This document shows positions 16,406 through 25,275 of a DNA stretch of 64,000 bases, piece after piece. Source of the DNA: Novosphingobium kunmingense (lineage in GTDB: Bacteria; Pseudomonadota; Alphaproteobacteria; Sphingomonadales; Sphingomonadaceae); contig NZ_PHUF01000004.1 of the NCBI RefSeq assembly GCF_002813245.1, forward strand, positions 62,001 to 126,000, in the 5' to 3' direction. Made by a program: the position numbers and the translations under genes. The notes beneath the pieces were generated by a model. That model searched no databases and had not been told where the DNA came from. It worked only from the letters and a program-made list of their open reading frames with translations. The stretch's first letter is position 1. The number at the start of each line of letters is the position of its first letter.

Positions 16406-18628
16406 TTGGCCAAGACCCTGTTCGCGCGCGCCTTTGCCGCCGTGCTGTTCACCACGACATCCGGTATCGCCCTCGCACAAGACGCATCTCCGATCGAGGA
16501 CGTCGCGAACACCGATGGTGAGATCATCGTCACCGCCCAGCGCCGCGAACAGTCGCTGCTCGACGTCCCCGTCGCCGTCACCGCGATTGGCGGCGACAAC
16601 CTGGCAAAACGGGGCATCAGCAACTCCTCACAGCTAGGCGAGGCGGTGCCAAACCTGCAGATCAACAGCCCGTATGGCCGCACCCAGCCAAACTTCTCGC
16701 TGCGCGGAATCGGCGTTGCCAACGAATACAACTCGAACCAGGCCTCTCCGGTCGGGGTCTATCTCGACGACGTTTACCTCGCCCCGCGCACCAGCCACGG
16801 CATGGGCCTATTCGACCTCGACCGGGTCGAAGTGCTGCGCGGGCCGCAGGGCACCTTGTTCGGCCGCAACACCACTGGCGGCGCGATCAACTTCATCACC
16901 CGCAAGCCCGACCTGCAGGGCACGGAAGGTTACGCCGAACTGGGGTACGGCAACTTCGACACCTTCACCGCGCAGGGTGCCGTAGAGGCGACCCTGTCGC
17001 CCGACGCGGTCGGTCTGCGGCTGGCAGTCAACTACGCCAAGGGCGACGGGCAGATTCGCAATGTGTTCGCCGGCGGCCGCGATCCCAATTCGACCGACAC
17101 CTTGCAAGGCCGGGTCAGCCTGCGGATCAAGCCGTCCGACGCGCTTGACGTCGTGCTGCGCGCCTATGGCGGGCGCGACCGCGGCACCCAGGCCGGTGTG
17201 CACGGGCTGCTGCCGTTCCGCACCGGGCTGGATTTCTTCGAAACCAACGAGAACCGGGTGGGCGACAACCGCACCGATGCCTGGGGCTTTTCCGGCAATA
17301 TCGCACTGTCGCTGTCGGACCGCCTGACGGTGACATCGATCACCTCCTATGACGGCGGCAAGCAGGACCTGCAGCAGGCCGCCGATGGATCGCCGCTCGA
17401 TATTCTCGACATCACCTGGCAGTCGCAATACCGGCAGTTCAGCCAGGAACTGCGCGGCAATTTCAGCAGCGACGGCGTCGATTTCGTGGGCGGCCTGTTC
17501 TACGGCTGGGACCGCAACATCACCGACAATCGCTTCAACCTGCCGCTTCCCCCGGCGGGCGGATTCTTCCAGCATTACCGGCAGGTGCGCCGGTCCTACG
17601 CCGTGTTCGGCCAGGCGGACATCGACTTGACGCCGAACCTCGTCCTGACGCTGGGTGCGCGCTACACCGAAGACAAGTCGCGCTATGACGATGCCTATGC
17701 CTATCTGTTCGTCGGCACGATCGGCGCGCCGGACCTCCCGATTGCAACGACCGTGCCCTGCGCGGGCGTTGCGGGGACCTGCGCCTATAACCCCGCCGCG
17801 CGCTTTGCACTCGCGGACAAGAACTCGGCCCTAACCGGGCGGGTCGCACTGAGCTACACCACCGATGGCGGCACGCTGCTCTACGCAAGTTACAACCGCG
17901 GATACCGCGCCGGGGCGGTCAACGGCGGCGGCTACACCTCGTCGAGCGGGATCTCCTATATCAAACCCGAACGGGTCAACGCCTACGAACTGGGGCTCAA
18001 GGGCCGCGCCCTCGACCGCGCGTTGACCTACGCAATTTCGGCTTTCTATTACGATTACACCAACCAGCAGCTTCAGGACACGCGCGCCGGTCCGGTGTCG
18101 TTCCTGGTCAACGCGCCCAAGTCCGAAGTTTACGGCCTCGAAGTGGAGAGCACCTTGCGGGCAACGCCGCGGCTGCGTTTCGATGCCGCGCTGGGCCTGC
18201 TGCGTTCCAGGTACAAGGATCTGACGCTTCAGGGCACCGACCTGTCGGGCAACCGACTGCCCTTCGCGCCCGAAGTCACCGCCCAGTTCGGTTTCAGCTG
18301 GGATGTGCTGGATCTGGCTGGCGGCACCGTCACCTTCGCGCCCAACGTGGCCTATTCCAGCCAGCAGTGGTTCTCGCCCTTCAACGGGACCAACGCCACC
18401 GGATCGGCTCAGGACAATTCCGAACTGCAGCAAGGCGCCAACGCCAAGGTCAACGCCTCGCTCAGCTGGAGCAACGACAAGCTGACCGTCCGCGCCTTCG
18501 CCAACAACCTGTTCGACCGCGAAACCTATGGCTACGGGCTCGATCTCAGGGGGGCAGGCTTCCCGTACAACTTCCTCGTTCCCGCCGCGCCGCGCACCTA
18601 CGGGGTGAGCGTCAAGGTGTCCTACTGA
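16406..18628 (+). CDS. TonB-dependent outer-membrane receptor
   Basis: Outer-membrane beta-barrel receptor of about 740 residues for TonB-driven uptake of a large or hydrophobic compound. I choose the TTG at 16406, because it has a GGGAGA ribosome site about 8 nt upstream and gives a clean signal peptide, MAKTLFARAFAAVLF followed by SGIALAQ. The alternative GTG at 16367 would put charged residues ahead of it. The plug domain follows with EIIVTAQRREQSLLDVPVAVTAI, then VEVLRGPQGTLFGRNTTGG near residue 145. The barrel ends in the aromatic-rich strand YGVSVKVSY. It is followed after 2 nt by a P450 gene and then an AraC regulator, a layout typical for uptake and first attack on a hydrophobic carbon source. 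Confidence 0.9.
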   Translation: MAKTLFARAFAAVLFTTTSGIALAQDASPIEDVANTDGEIIVTAQRREQSLLDVPVAVTAIGGDNLAKRGISNSSQLGEAVPNLQINSPYGRTQPNFSLRGIGVANEYNSNQASPVGVYLDDVYLAPRTSHGMGLFDLDRVEVLRGPQGTLFGRNTTGGAINFITRKPDLQGTEGYAELGYGNFDTFTAQGAVEATLSPDAVGLRLAVNYAKGDGQIRNVFAGGRDPNSTDTLQGRVSLRIKPSDALDVVLRAYGGRDRGTQAGVHGLLPFRTGLDFFETNENRVGDNRTDAWGFSGNIALSLSDRLTVTSITSYDGGKQDLQQAADGSPLDILDITWQSQYRQFSQELRGNFSSDGVDFVGGLFYGWDRNITDNRFNLPLPPAGGFFQHYRQVRRSYAVFGQADIDLTPNLVLTLGARYTEDKSRYDDAYAYLFVGTIGAPDLPIATTVPCAGVAGTCAYNPAARFALADKNSALTGRVALSYTTDGGTLLYASYNRGYRAGAVNGGGYTSSSGISYIKPERVNAYELGLKGRALDRALTYAISAFYYDYTNQQLQDTRAGPVSFLVNAPKSEVYGLEVESTLRATPRLRFDAALGLLRSRYKDLTLQGTDLSGNRLPFAPEVTAQFGFSWDVLDLAGGTVTFAPNVAYSSQQWFSPFNGTNATGSAQDNSELQQGANAKVNASLSWSNDKLTVRAFANNLFDRETYGYGLDLRGAGFPYNFLVPAAPRTYGVSVKVSY

Positions 18629-18630
18629 CA

Positions 18631-19848
18631 ATGGCCAGCATCGACCTCAAGAACCCCGACACCTACCGTGCCGGGGTCCCTTATGCCCTTCTGGCGCAGC
18701 TTCGGCGGGAGGATCCCGTTTACTGGAACCCGGAAAGCGATGGCGCGGGGTTCTGGGCGGTGCTGCGCTTCGCCGATATCGTTGCCGTATCGCGCCAGCC
18801 CGACCTGTTCTCCTCCGCCTACGAAAATGGCGGTCACCGTATCTTCAACGAGAACGAGGCGGGGTTGGCCGGGACCGGCGAATCCGCGATCGGAATTCCG
18901 TTCATCTCGCGCGATCCGCCGGGCCACACGCGCTATCGCAAGTTCGTCATGCCGGCGCTGTCACCGGCCCGGCTGCAGGGGATCGAACAACGCATCGCGC
19001 AGCGGGTCGACGCGCTCATGACAGACCTTCCGATCGGCGAGCCGGTCGACATCCTGCGCCGCTTCACCGTTCCGCTGCCGCTCCTGACCCTGGCGGAACT
19101 GCTGGGGGTGGAGCCCGAGCGCTGGCACGACCTGCACCGCTGGACCGACGCCTTCATCGGTGAAGACGATCCGGAACTGCGCACGTCTCCCGAGGACATG
19201 GGCGCCATACTGGGCGAGTTCATGGACTTCGCCATCGCGCTCTACGAGACACGGCGCGCCGATCCCGGACCGGACCTCGCCTCGCTCCTCGCCAACGCGG
19301 AGATCGATGGCAAGCCGATCCCGCTGGGCGAGTTCGTGGGCAACCTGATCCTCGCGCTGGTAGGCGGGAACGAGACGACGCGAAACTCGCTCAACCACAC
19401 GATGATCGCGCTGTCGCGCAACCCGGAACAGTGGCAGGCGCTCCGCGTCGATCCCGCGCTGATGACCGGTGCAGTCAAGGAAATGGTGCGTCACGCCAGC
19501 CCCGTCATCCACATGCGCCGCACCGCCACACGCGACACGCAGCTTGGCGGCAAGACGATCCGCAAGGGGGACAAGGTCGTCATGTTCTACCCCAGCGGCA
19601 ATCGCGACGAGGCCGTTTTCGCCGATGCCGACCGGTTCGACGTGACCCGCAAGATCGGCCAGCACCTTGCTTTCGGTTCGGGTGCGCATGTGTGCGTCGG
19701 TTCGCGGCTAGCCGAAATGCAATTGCGGCTGGCCTTCGGCGCCCTCGCAAGGCAGGTTACGGCCTTCGAAATCGTGGGAGAGCCGGGGCGCGTGCGGTCG
19801 AACTTCATCAATGGCTTCAAGCGGCTCGACGTGAAACTGGTTGGTTAG
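18631..19848 (+). CDS. Cytochrome P450
   Basis: Soluble bacterial class I P450 of 405 residues, a haem monooxygenase that needs ferredoxin and reductase partners, neither of which is in this window. The I-helix motif is GGNETT (245-250), the K-helix ExxR is E284-R287, and the haem loop FGSGAHVCVG (348-357) has the Cys ligand at 355. The ETTRNSLNHTM stretch and the RTATRDTQLGGKTIRKGDKV region resemble the CYP125/CYP142 type acting on terminal methyl groups of sterols and alkyl chains; this is recognition, not a search result. The start is ATG 18631, 2 nt after the receptor stop. Being next to uptake, ligase and beta-oxidation genes suggests the first hydroxylation step. Confidence 0.9.
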   Translation: MASIDLKNPDTYRAGVPYALLAQLRREDPVYWNPESDGAGFWAVLRFADIVAVSRQPDLFSSAYENGGHRIFNENEAGLAGTGESAIGIPFISRDPPGHTRYRKFVMPALSPARLQGIEQRIAQRVDALMTDLPIGEPVDILRRFTVPLPLLTLAELLGVEPERWHDLHRWTDAFIGEDDPELRTSPEDMGAILGEFMDFAIALYETRRADPGPDLASLLANAEIDGKPIPLGEFVGNLILALVGGNETTRNSLNHTMIALSRNPEQWQALRVDPALMTGAVKEMVRHASPVIHMRRTATRDTQLGGKTIRKGDKVVMFYPSGNRDEAVFADADRFDVTRKIGQHLAFGSGAHVCVGSRLAEMQLRLAFGALARQVTAFEIVGEPGRVRSNFINGFKRLDVKLVG

Positions 19849-19851
19849 TAC

Positions 19852-20739
19852 ATGCTTGCACGGGCATTCGGCACCGAGAACAAGAGCATCATCTGCGACG
19901 TGCTGGGCCGTGCGCCCGACGTGGAGATGGGCTCGATCGGCGATGGTTGGTCGCTGTGCCGCTGGCGGCAGTTCGTCGGCAGCTATACCCTGCCCGCCCT
20001 GCCCCAGCCGATCTTCACCGTGCACATCGCCGGCAAGCCGCAGGTAAAGACGTGGGACCGCGACGGCTGGACCGAAACCAGCTCGATACCGGGTTGTGCC
20101 ACGATCGTTCCAGCCGGAATGCCGACTGGGTGGCTAGTCGATGGCGAACTCGACGTGGTCACCCTGTCGATGGATTCCGACGTGCTTGCCGGTCAGCCGC
20201 ACGCTGACCAGTTCAACCGGATGCGGTTCGCCTTCGCCGATCCGCTGGGCGTTGCCCTGACCCGGCAGATCCTTGCCGAAATCTACGCGCCCCAGGCCGC
20301 CGAGCGGACGGCCTATGTCTCTGCGATGGTCAACGCGCTCAAGGCGCACATCCTGTCCGGGCCGCCAGCCGCGGGAAATCCGGCCGAAATCCCGGTCTCC
20401 GACTTTTCTGCCTACCGCCTACACCAGATCATGAACCGCATTTTGGCCGATCCGGGCGGCGGCCATTCGCTTGACGAATTGTCGGCCATGGCCGGGATCA
20501 CGCGATCGCATTTCTGCCATGTCTTCAAGGGGGCGACCGGCGTGACCCCGCACCAGTACGTCATGAAGGCCCGCCTAGACCGTGCGCAGCAGATACTGGT
20601 CCAGTCGGACCTCAATCTTGCGGCCGTGGCCGAAGCGGCTGGGTTCGCCAGCCAGAGCCATTTCAGCCGCGCATTCAAGGCATGGTTCGGTATGACACCC
20701 AGCGATTTTCGCGGCAAGGAACGGTCACGACAGGGCTGA
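19852..20739 (+). CDS. AraC-family transcriptional regulator
   Basis: Regulator of 295 residues. The N-terminal part (about 1-180) is a probable ligand-sensing domain in which I see no clear motif. The C-terminal part (about 195-292) is an AraC-type double helix-turn-helix: LDELSAMAGITRSHFCHVFK, then GVTPHQYVMKARLDRAQQIL, and LAAVAEAAGFASQSHFSRAF with the family ending FGMTPSDFR. It is encoded 3 nt after the P450 gene, so receptor, P450 and regulator are one operon, which suggests that it controls its own operon. The dyad at 16038-16055 is a candidate site. It might also act on the 16-bp elements near 5360, 8325 and 13587, but nothing in the sequence proves this. Confidence 0.87.
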   Translation: MLARAFGTENKSIICDVLGRAPDVEMGSIGDGWSLCRWRQFVGSYTLPALPQPIFTVHIAGKPQVKTWDRDGWTETSSIPGCATIVPAGMPTGWLVDGELDVVTLSMDSDVLAGQPHADQFNRMRFAFADPLGVALTRQILAEIYAPQAAERTAYVSAMVNALKAHILSGPPAAGNPAEIPVSDFSAYRLHQIMNRILADPGGGHSLDELSAMAGITRSHFCHVFKGATGVTPHQYVMKARLDRAQQILVQSDLNLAAVAEAAGFASQSHFSRAFKAWFGMTPSDFRGKERSRQG

Positions 20740-20761
20740 CACTTCACGCACGGAGAGGGCA

Positions 20762-20917
20762 ATGACAACAGCAATCGCCGCTGTGGCCTATGAGCCGCAC
20801 GGTCCCTTCACAGTCGAACCGATCGAAGTTGACGTGCCGCGCGCGGGCGAGCTGAGGGTGCGCATCGCCGGGGTCGGCCTGTGCCATACCGACATTCAAA
20901 AGATTGGTGGGCGCTGA
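20762..20917 (+). pseudogene. Truncated zinc-type alcohol dehydrogenase, 5' fragment
   Basis: A 51-codon frame with a good ribosome site (GGAGAGG) begins MTTAIAAVAYEPHG and reaches RIAGVGLCHTDIQKI, the N-terminal start of a zinc-dependent medium-chain alcohol dehydrogenase including the zinc-ligand CHTD motif. The intact enzyme would have about 350-370 residues. Homology stops where the frame enters the 3' end of the tRNA-Val gene: the last codons (GGR and the stop) are read from tRNA sequence. It is the fourth member of the receptor-P450-AraC operon and would have oxidised an alcohol product. The break at a tRNA 3' end points to island integration or excision or a deletion at this spot. Confidence 0.8.
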
Positions 20918-20980
20918 CGGGCTCGAACCGCCGACCCTCTCGGTGTAAACGAGATGCTCTACCAACTGAGCTAAGCGCCC
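20905..20980 (-). tRNA. tRNA-Val(UAC)
   Basis: A complete 76-nt cloverleaf on the minus strand with CCA encoded. Acceptor arms GGGCGCT and AGCGCCC pair fully. The D-arm has AGCTCAGTTGGTAGAGC, the anticodon arm CTCGT-TTACACC-GAG gives anticodon TAC, and the T-arm has GGTTCGAGCC. The truncated dehydrogenase frame runs into its 3' end. Confidence 0.96.
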
Positions 20981-21044
20981 CTTCTCGGGAGCCGCGCTTT
21001 TAGCCTGTGCGGCGCTGCCGTCAATCGGCAGCTTGCTCTACGGA

Positions 21045-22025
21045 TCAGACCAGTCGCGCGGCGTTGGTGCCGAGGTCGGCGAAATAGCGGGCCATGGCGT
21101 CGGCCGCCTTGTCGGTCAGCGTGATGAACGCACGGCGGCGGTCGCTGTCGTCCTCGTTGCGCTGGAACAGGCCGGCCTCGGTCATCTGCCCGATCCAGCG
21201 CAGCGCGGTGGTCGGCGGCACGCCGCTGGCGATGCACAGGCTGGTCACCGAGACGCGGGTGTGTTCGACCCGCGCCGCGGTCAGGTCGAGCAGCATGTCC
21301 CAGGCCGGATCGCCGAACAGGTCGCCGTCGAAGAAGCGCGCGCGCATCTGGCGCTGGCGGATGATGCGGCGCACCAGGCGCGGATCGGGCAGCGGCGGCC
21401 GGGGCACGCGGACCAGGCGATCTTCGCCTGCATCCGCCTCGCCGCGGAAGGCAGGGCGCGGGCTTTCGAAGCGGAAGGCGGCGTCAGGCGTGGACGTCGG
21501 GGGGCCTTCGATCCGCTCGAGCCGCTGAGCGATCTGGCCGACCTGCTCGGTCAGGCGGAGCAGGACCAGCCGGTCATCCTCGCTCAGTTCGCGCAGGCGC
21601 AGGGGCGCGACCAGGCCCAGAACCCGGCCGAGCGCGATGACCCGGTCCGCGCGGCTGGGATCGACCAGGATCTGCGGATTCGACTGGTCGAGGCAGCCGA
21701 ACACGTCGTCGAGCCCGGCGACGCTGGTCGACACGATCAGCTGCGCGCCCGTGTGCGCCGCGCGCAGGTCGATCCGCGCCAGGGCGGCAAGCGCCGCGCC
21801 GTCGGGCCGCGGACAGTCGACCAGGATGACGTCGCCGAGCGCGCGCACCGCATCGTCGAGCAGGTCGGCGAGCGCGCCGCCAGCGGCGATGCGAAATCCC
21901 GCCGCCTCGGCATCCTCGCGCGCGGTGGCGCAGACATGCGGCCGATCGGCAAAGACGCTGACGGTGAGCGGCACGCCCACGGCATCGTTCGCCACGTTGG
22001 CGTAGGAGAAAGTGGCCTGACCCAT
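21045..22025 (-). CDS. MarR-like winged-helix protein with N-terminal regulatory domain
   Basis: DNA-binding protein of 326 residues. The ATG at 22025 (MGQATFSYANVAND) has a GGAG ribosome site 9 nt upstream; an ATG at 22040 and a TTG at 22052 are possible but have no such site. The first half (about 1-150) alternates hydrophobic strands and helices, for example VILVDCPRPDG and QLIVSTSVAG, and looks receiver-like. The second half (about 235-320) is a MarR-type winged helix: VSVTSLCIASGVPPTTALRW and then DSDRRRAFITLTDKA. It is divergent from an acyl-CoA synthetase gene. Three GAACA half-sites lie in the gap just upstream, so self-control and control of the neighbour are likely. Confidence 0.75.
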   Translation of the reverse strand: MGQATFSYANVANDAVGVPLTVSVFADRPHVCATAREDAEAAGFRIAAGGALADLLDDAVRALGDVILVDCPRPDGAALAALARIDLRAAHTGAQLIVSTSVAGLDDVFGCLDQSNPQILVDPSRADRVIALGRVLGLVAPLRLRELSEDDRLVLLRLTEQVGQIAQRLERIEGPPTSTPDAAFRFESPRPAFRGEADAGEDRLVRVPRPPLPDPRLVRRIIRQRQMRARFFDGDLFGDPAWDMLLDLTAARVEHTRVSVTSLCIASGVPPTTALRWIGQMTEAGLFQRNEDDSDRRRAFITLTDKAADAMARYFADLGTNAARLV

Positions 22026-22046
22026 GCTGTTCGACTCCATTTCAAC

Positions 22047-22072
22047 GAACAAGAGTAGAACAAAAAGTGTTC
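22047..22072. promoter_or_regulatory. GAACA/TGTTC repeat cluster, possible operator
   Basis: Half-sites GAACA occur at 22047-22051 and 22058-22062, followed by TGTTC at 22068-22072. The last two form a perfect dyad with a 5-bp spacer. The first two form GAAC-N7-GAAC, which is the spacing of the alphaproteobacterial LexA box. It lies 22 bp upstream of the winged-helix gene start and within the divergent promoter gap. Confidence 0.45.
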
Positions 22073-22212
22073 AAGTCAAGAATATCGCCTGTCGAGCTCA
22101 GAGTGGCAACCCTGGCGACCTGACGCGATCACGCTCCCGAACAAGGGGATGACAGGCCGGCCCGCTCCGCACATACTCAAAGTCGACAAGGTCGCACCAA
22201 GGGAGATGGGCG

Positions 22213-23829
22213 ATGCTATGGCACTTTGCAGACCTGTTCGAAACCGTGGCCGGTATCGTGCCCGACAAGCCGGCGATCATTCAGCCCGGCCTTACCCGCA
22301 CCTACCGCGAGTTCGAGGATCGGGCGGCACGGCTGGCTGAGGCCCTGGTTGCCGGCGGGATCGCGCCCGATGCGAAGGTCGCGATCTATGGGCACAATTC
22401 GGCCGCCTTCCTCGAAGCCCAGTTCGCGGTCTTCAAGGCGCGGGCCGTACCGGTCAACGTGAACTACCGCTATGTCGAGGAGGAACTGGCCTACCTGTTC
22501 GACAATGCCGATGTGGAAGCCGTGTTCTTCGACGCGCGCTTTGCCCCGCGCCTGGCCGCGATCCGCGACCGTCTGCCCAAGGTGCGGCTGTTCATCCGCA
22601 TCGACGATGGCAGCGGCGAACAGCTGGCCGGGGCGATCGACTTCGAGGAGGCCATTGCCGACCATTCCCCGCTCCCCCGCCTCGCCTACAGCGAGGACGA
22701 CATCTACATGGTCTACACCGGCGGGACCACGGGCATGCCCAAGGGGGTGATGTACCGGCAGGGGGACTTCGTCAAAGGCATTGCCGGCTACCTGCTCGGC
22801 CCCGGCGTCGAGCCGACGCCCGCGTTCATGACGGCCGCGATCGGCATGCTGGCCGCCTCGGGGGAAGAGCCGGTCGCCTTTCCGGTCTGTCCGCTGATGC
22901 ATGGCACGGGAATGTGGCTGGGGGCGCTGGCCGGCCATTCCTTCGGCGCGACGGTGGCGCTGCTGCCCGACGAGCATTTCGATCCCGCACGGGTGCTCGA
23001 TCATGCCGCCCGCTTCAGGGCGACCGGCCTGGTCATCGTCGGCGATGCCTTCGCCAAGCCGCTGCTGGCCGAGATGCGCGCTGCAATCGCGCGGGGGCAG
23101 CCCTATGATCTGTCGGCGCTCAAGGCGATCGTATCGTCTGGCGCGATGTTCTCGGCCGAGACCAAAGCCGGGCTGCTCGAACTCCTCGACATCGAGATTC
23201 GCGACGCCATGGGCTCGACCGAAGGGGCGATGGGATCGTCGGTCGTGTCGCGCGCGGACCCACCCGGCCCGACTGCCCAGTTCGCCATCGGCGAACACAC
23301 CAGGGTGTTCGACGAGAACGACGAGGAGATCGAACCGGGCTCGGACCGGATCGGGATCATCGCCAATGGCGGCTTCACCCCGGTCGGCTATTACAAGGAC
23401 CCGGAAAAGAGCGCGCGCACGTTCCGCACGGTGCGCGGCCACCGCTATTCCTTCCCCGGCGACTACGCCAAGGTCCGCGCCGACGGCACGCTGGTGCTGC
23501 TCGGCCGCGGATCGGTGTGCATCAACACCGGCGGGGAGAAGGTCTATCCCGAGGAGGTCGAAGAGGCGCTGAAGGCGCACGACAGCGTGTGGGACGCGCT
23601 GGTCGTGGGCGTGCCCGACGATCGCTTCGGCGAGCGGATCGCCGCCGTGGTCTCGGCCGCGCCGGGCCGGGCGATCGAGGAGGCCGCGCTGATCGAGTTC
23701 GCACGCGAGCGGCTGGCCGGCTACAAGATGCCGCGCCACATCGTAACGGTCGCCGCCGTGCCGCGCGCGGCGAACGGCAAGGCAGACTACAAGACAGCGA
23801 AGGAAACGGCGCTGGCGGCGGTCGGCTGA
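22213..23829 (+). CDS. Acyl-CoA synthetase (FadD19-like AMP ligase)
   Basis: ANL-superfamily ligase of 538 residues starting MLWHFADLFETVAG, with GGGAGATGG ahead of it. Motifs include MVYTGGTTGMPKGVMYRQGD near residue 170, AMGSTEGAMGSS near 335, the late PGDYAKVRADGTL near 415, and the hinge GRGSVCINTGGEKVYPEEV near 430. C-terminal RAANGKADYKTAK carries the conserved lysine. The GGEKVYPEEVE and MYRQGD forms resemble FadD enzymes that activate sterol side-chain acids; this is a resemblance, not proof. It lies outside the tRNA boundary and is divergent from the winged-helix regulator, which probably controls it. Confidence 0.86.
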   Translation: MLWHFADLFETVAGIVPDKPAIIQPGLTRTYREFEDRAARLAEALVAGGIAPDAKVAIYGHNSAAFLEAQFAVFKARAVPVNVNYRYVEEELAYLFDNADVEAVFFDARFAPRLAAIRDRLPKVRLFIRIDDGSGEQLAGAIDFEEAIADHSPLPRLAYSEDDIYMVYTGGTTGMPKGVMYRQGDFVKGIAGYLLGPGVEPTPAFMTAAIGMLAASGEEPVAFPVCPLMHGTGMWLGALAGHSFGATVALLPDEHFDPARVLDHAARFRATGLVIVGDAFAKPLLAEMRAAIARGQPYDLSALKAIVSSGAMFSAETKAGLLELLDIEIRDAMGSTEGAMGSSVVSRADPPGPTAQFAIGEHTRVFDENDEEIEPGSDRIGIIANGGFTPVGYYKDPEKSARTFRTVRGHRYSFPGDYAKVRADGTLVLLGRGSVCINTGGEKVYPEEVEEALKAHDSVWDALVVGVPDDRFGERIAAVVSAAPGRAIEEAALIEFARERLAGYKMPRHIVTVAAVPRAANGKADYKTAKETALAAVG

Positions 23830-23838
23830 CCGCCCCGC

Positions 23839-25128
23839 CTAGTCGACGAAGGGATCGCGGACCAGGATCGTGTCCTCGCGCTCGGGGCTGGTAGAAACCA
23901 GCGCCACCGGCGTTTCGATCAGTTCCTGAACGCGCTGGATGTACTTGATTGCCTGCGCGGGCAGATCGGCCCATGAGCGGGCGCCGGCGGTGGTGCCGCT
24001 CCAGCCTTCCATTTCCTCGTAGATCGGCTCGACGTTGGCCTGGTCCGCCGCGTGGCTGGGGAAATAGTCGAGGATCTTGCCGCCGAGACGATAGCCGGTG
24101 CAGATCTTGACCGTCTCGAACCCGTCGAGGACGTCGAGCTTGGTCAGCGCGATGCCGGTTACCCCGGAAATGGCGCAGGACTGGCGCACGAGCACGGCAT
24201 CGAACCAGCCGCAGCGGCGCTTGCGACCGGTGACGGTGCCGAATTCGTGCCCGCGCTCGCCTAGGCATTGGCCGGTCTCGTCGTCCAGTTCGGTCGGGAA
24301 CGGGCCCGATCCGACGCGGGTGGTATAGGCCTTGACGATGCCCAGCACGAAACCGGCCGAGGACGGACCGAGGCCCGAGCCGCTGGCGGCCGTGCCGCTG
24401 ACCGTGTTCGAACTTGTGACAAAGGGATAGGTGCCGTGATCGACGTCGAGCAGCACGCCTTGCGCGCCTTCGAACAGGATCCGTGCGCCGGCCTTGCGCA
24501 CCTTCTTCAGCCGCTTCCACACCGGCTGGGCGTATTGCAGCACGAAGGGGGCGATCTCCTTGAGTTCGGCGATCAGCGCGGCGCGATCGACCGCGGGCTG
24601 GCCGAAGCCGGCACGCAGCGCATCGTGGTGGGCGCAGAGCCGGTCGAGCTGCGCGTCGAGCGCGTCGAGGTGCGCAAGATCGCAGACGCGGATCGCGCGG
24701 CGGCCGACCTTGTCTTCATAGGCCGGGCCGATCCCGCGCCCGGTGGTGCCGATCTTGCCCGATCCGGCGGCCGCTTCGCGCAGGCCGTCAAGATCGCGGT
24801 GCAACGGCAGGATCAGCGGGCAATTGTCGGCAACGGCGAAGTTTTCGGTGTTGATGACCACGCCCTGGCCTTCGAGCTTCTCGATTTCGCTTTTCAGATG
24901 CCAGGGATCGAGGACCACGCCGTTGCCGATGATCGACAAGGTGCCGGTGACGATGCCCGAGGGCAGCAGGCTCAGCTTGTAGACCTGGTTTCCGACGACA
25001 AGCGTGTGGCCGGCGTTGTGGCCGCCCTGGAACCGGACCACGGCATCGGCGCGGCTGGCCAGCCAGTCGACGATCTTGCCCTTGCCTTCATCGCCCCACT
25101 GGGCCCCGATCACGGTAACATTGGCCAC
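23839..25128 (-). CDS. purA: Adenylosuccinate synthase
   Basis: PurA, 429 residues, joins IMP and aspartate with GTP to adenylosuccinate in AMP synthesis; cytosolic. The start is GTG 25128 ([18 protein letters not shown]) with AAGGAA about 10 nt upstream. The catalytic Asp and P-loop-like region is QWGDEGKGK at 10-18, and GGHNAGHT follows near residue 37. [19 protein letters not shown] lies near 128, and the GTP-binding [13 protein letters not shown] region near 295. Length is standard. It is convergent with the acyl-CoA synthetase gene (gap 9 bp) and divergent from an alpha/beta hydrolase. It marks the return to core genes after the catabolic block. Confidence 0.97.
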   Translation of the reverse strand: MANVTVIGAQWGDEGKGKIVDWLASRADAVVRFQGGHNAGHTLVVGNQVYKLSLLPSGIVTGTLSIIGNGVVLDPWHLKSEIEKLEGQGVVINTENFAVADNCPLILPLHRDLDGLREAAAGSGKIGTTGRGIGPAYEDKVGRRAIRVCDLAHLDALDAQLDRLCAHHDALRAGFGQPAVDRAALIAELKEIAPFVLQYAQPVWKRLKKVRKAGARILFEGAQGVLLDVDHGTYPFVTSSNTVSGTAASGSGLGPSSAGFVLGIVKAYTTRVGSGPFPTELDDETGQCLGERGHEFGTVTGRKRRCGWFDAVLVRQSCAISGVTGIALTKLDVLDGFETVKICTGYRLGGKILDYFPSHAADQANVEPIYEEMEGWSGTTAGARSWADLPAQAIKYIQRVQELIETPVALVSTSPEREDTILVRDPFVD

Positions 25129-25275
25129 GGTTCGCCGTTTCCTTCCTTGCTGGACTGCGCTGAAACCGTGCCGCGCCCTAGGCGAAGCCGCGGCCAAGCA
25201 CAAGGCGACAATCGGCGACAATTGGCGACTTTACCCGAAACGATGCGGAAATATGCTCGGTGCAAAAGGGAGCAC

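Noticed and set aside
16255..16521. A short plus-strand frame before the TonB receptor
   Set aside because: It overlaps the receptor start in another frame and has no family features or good ribosome site.
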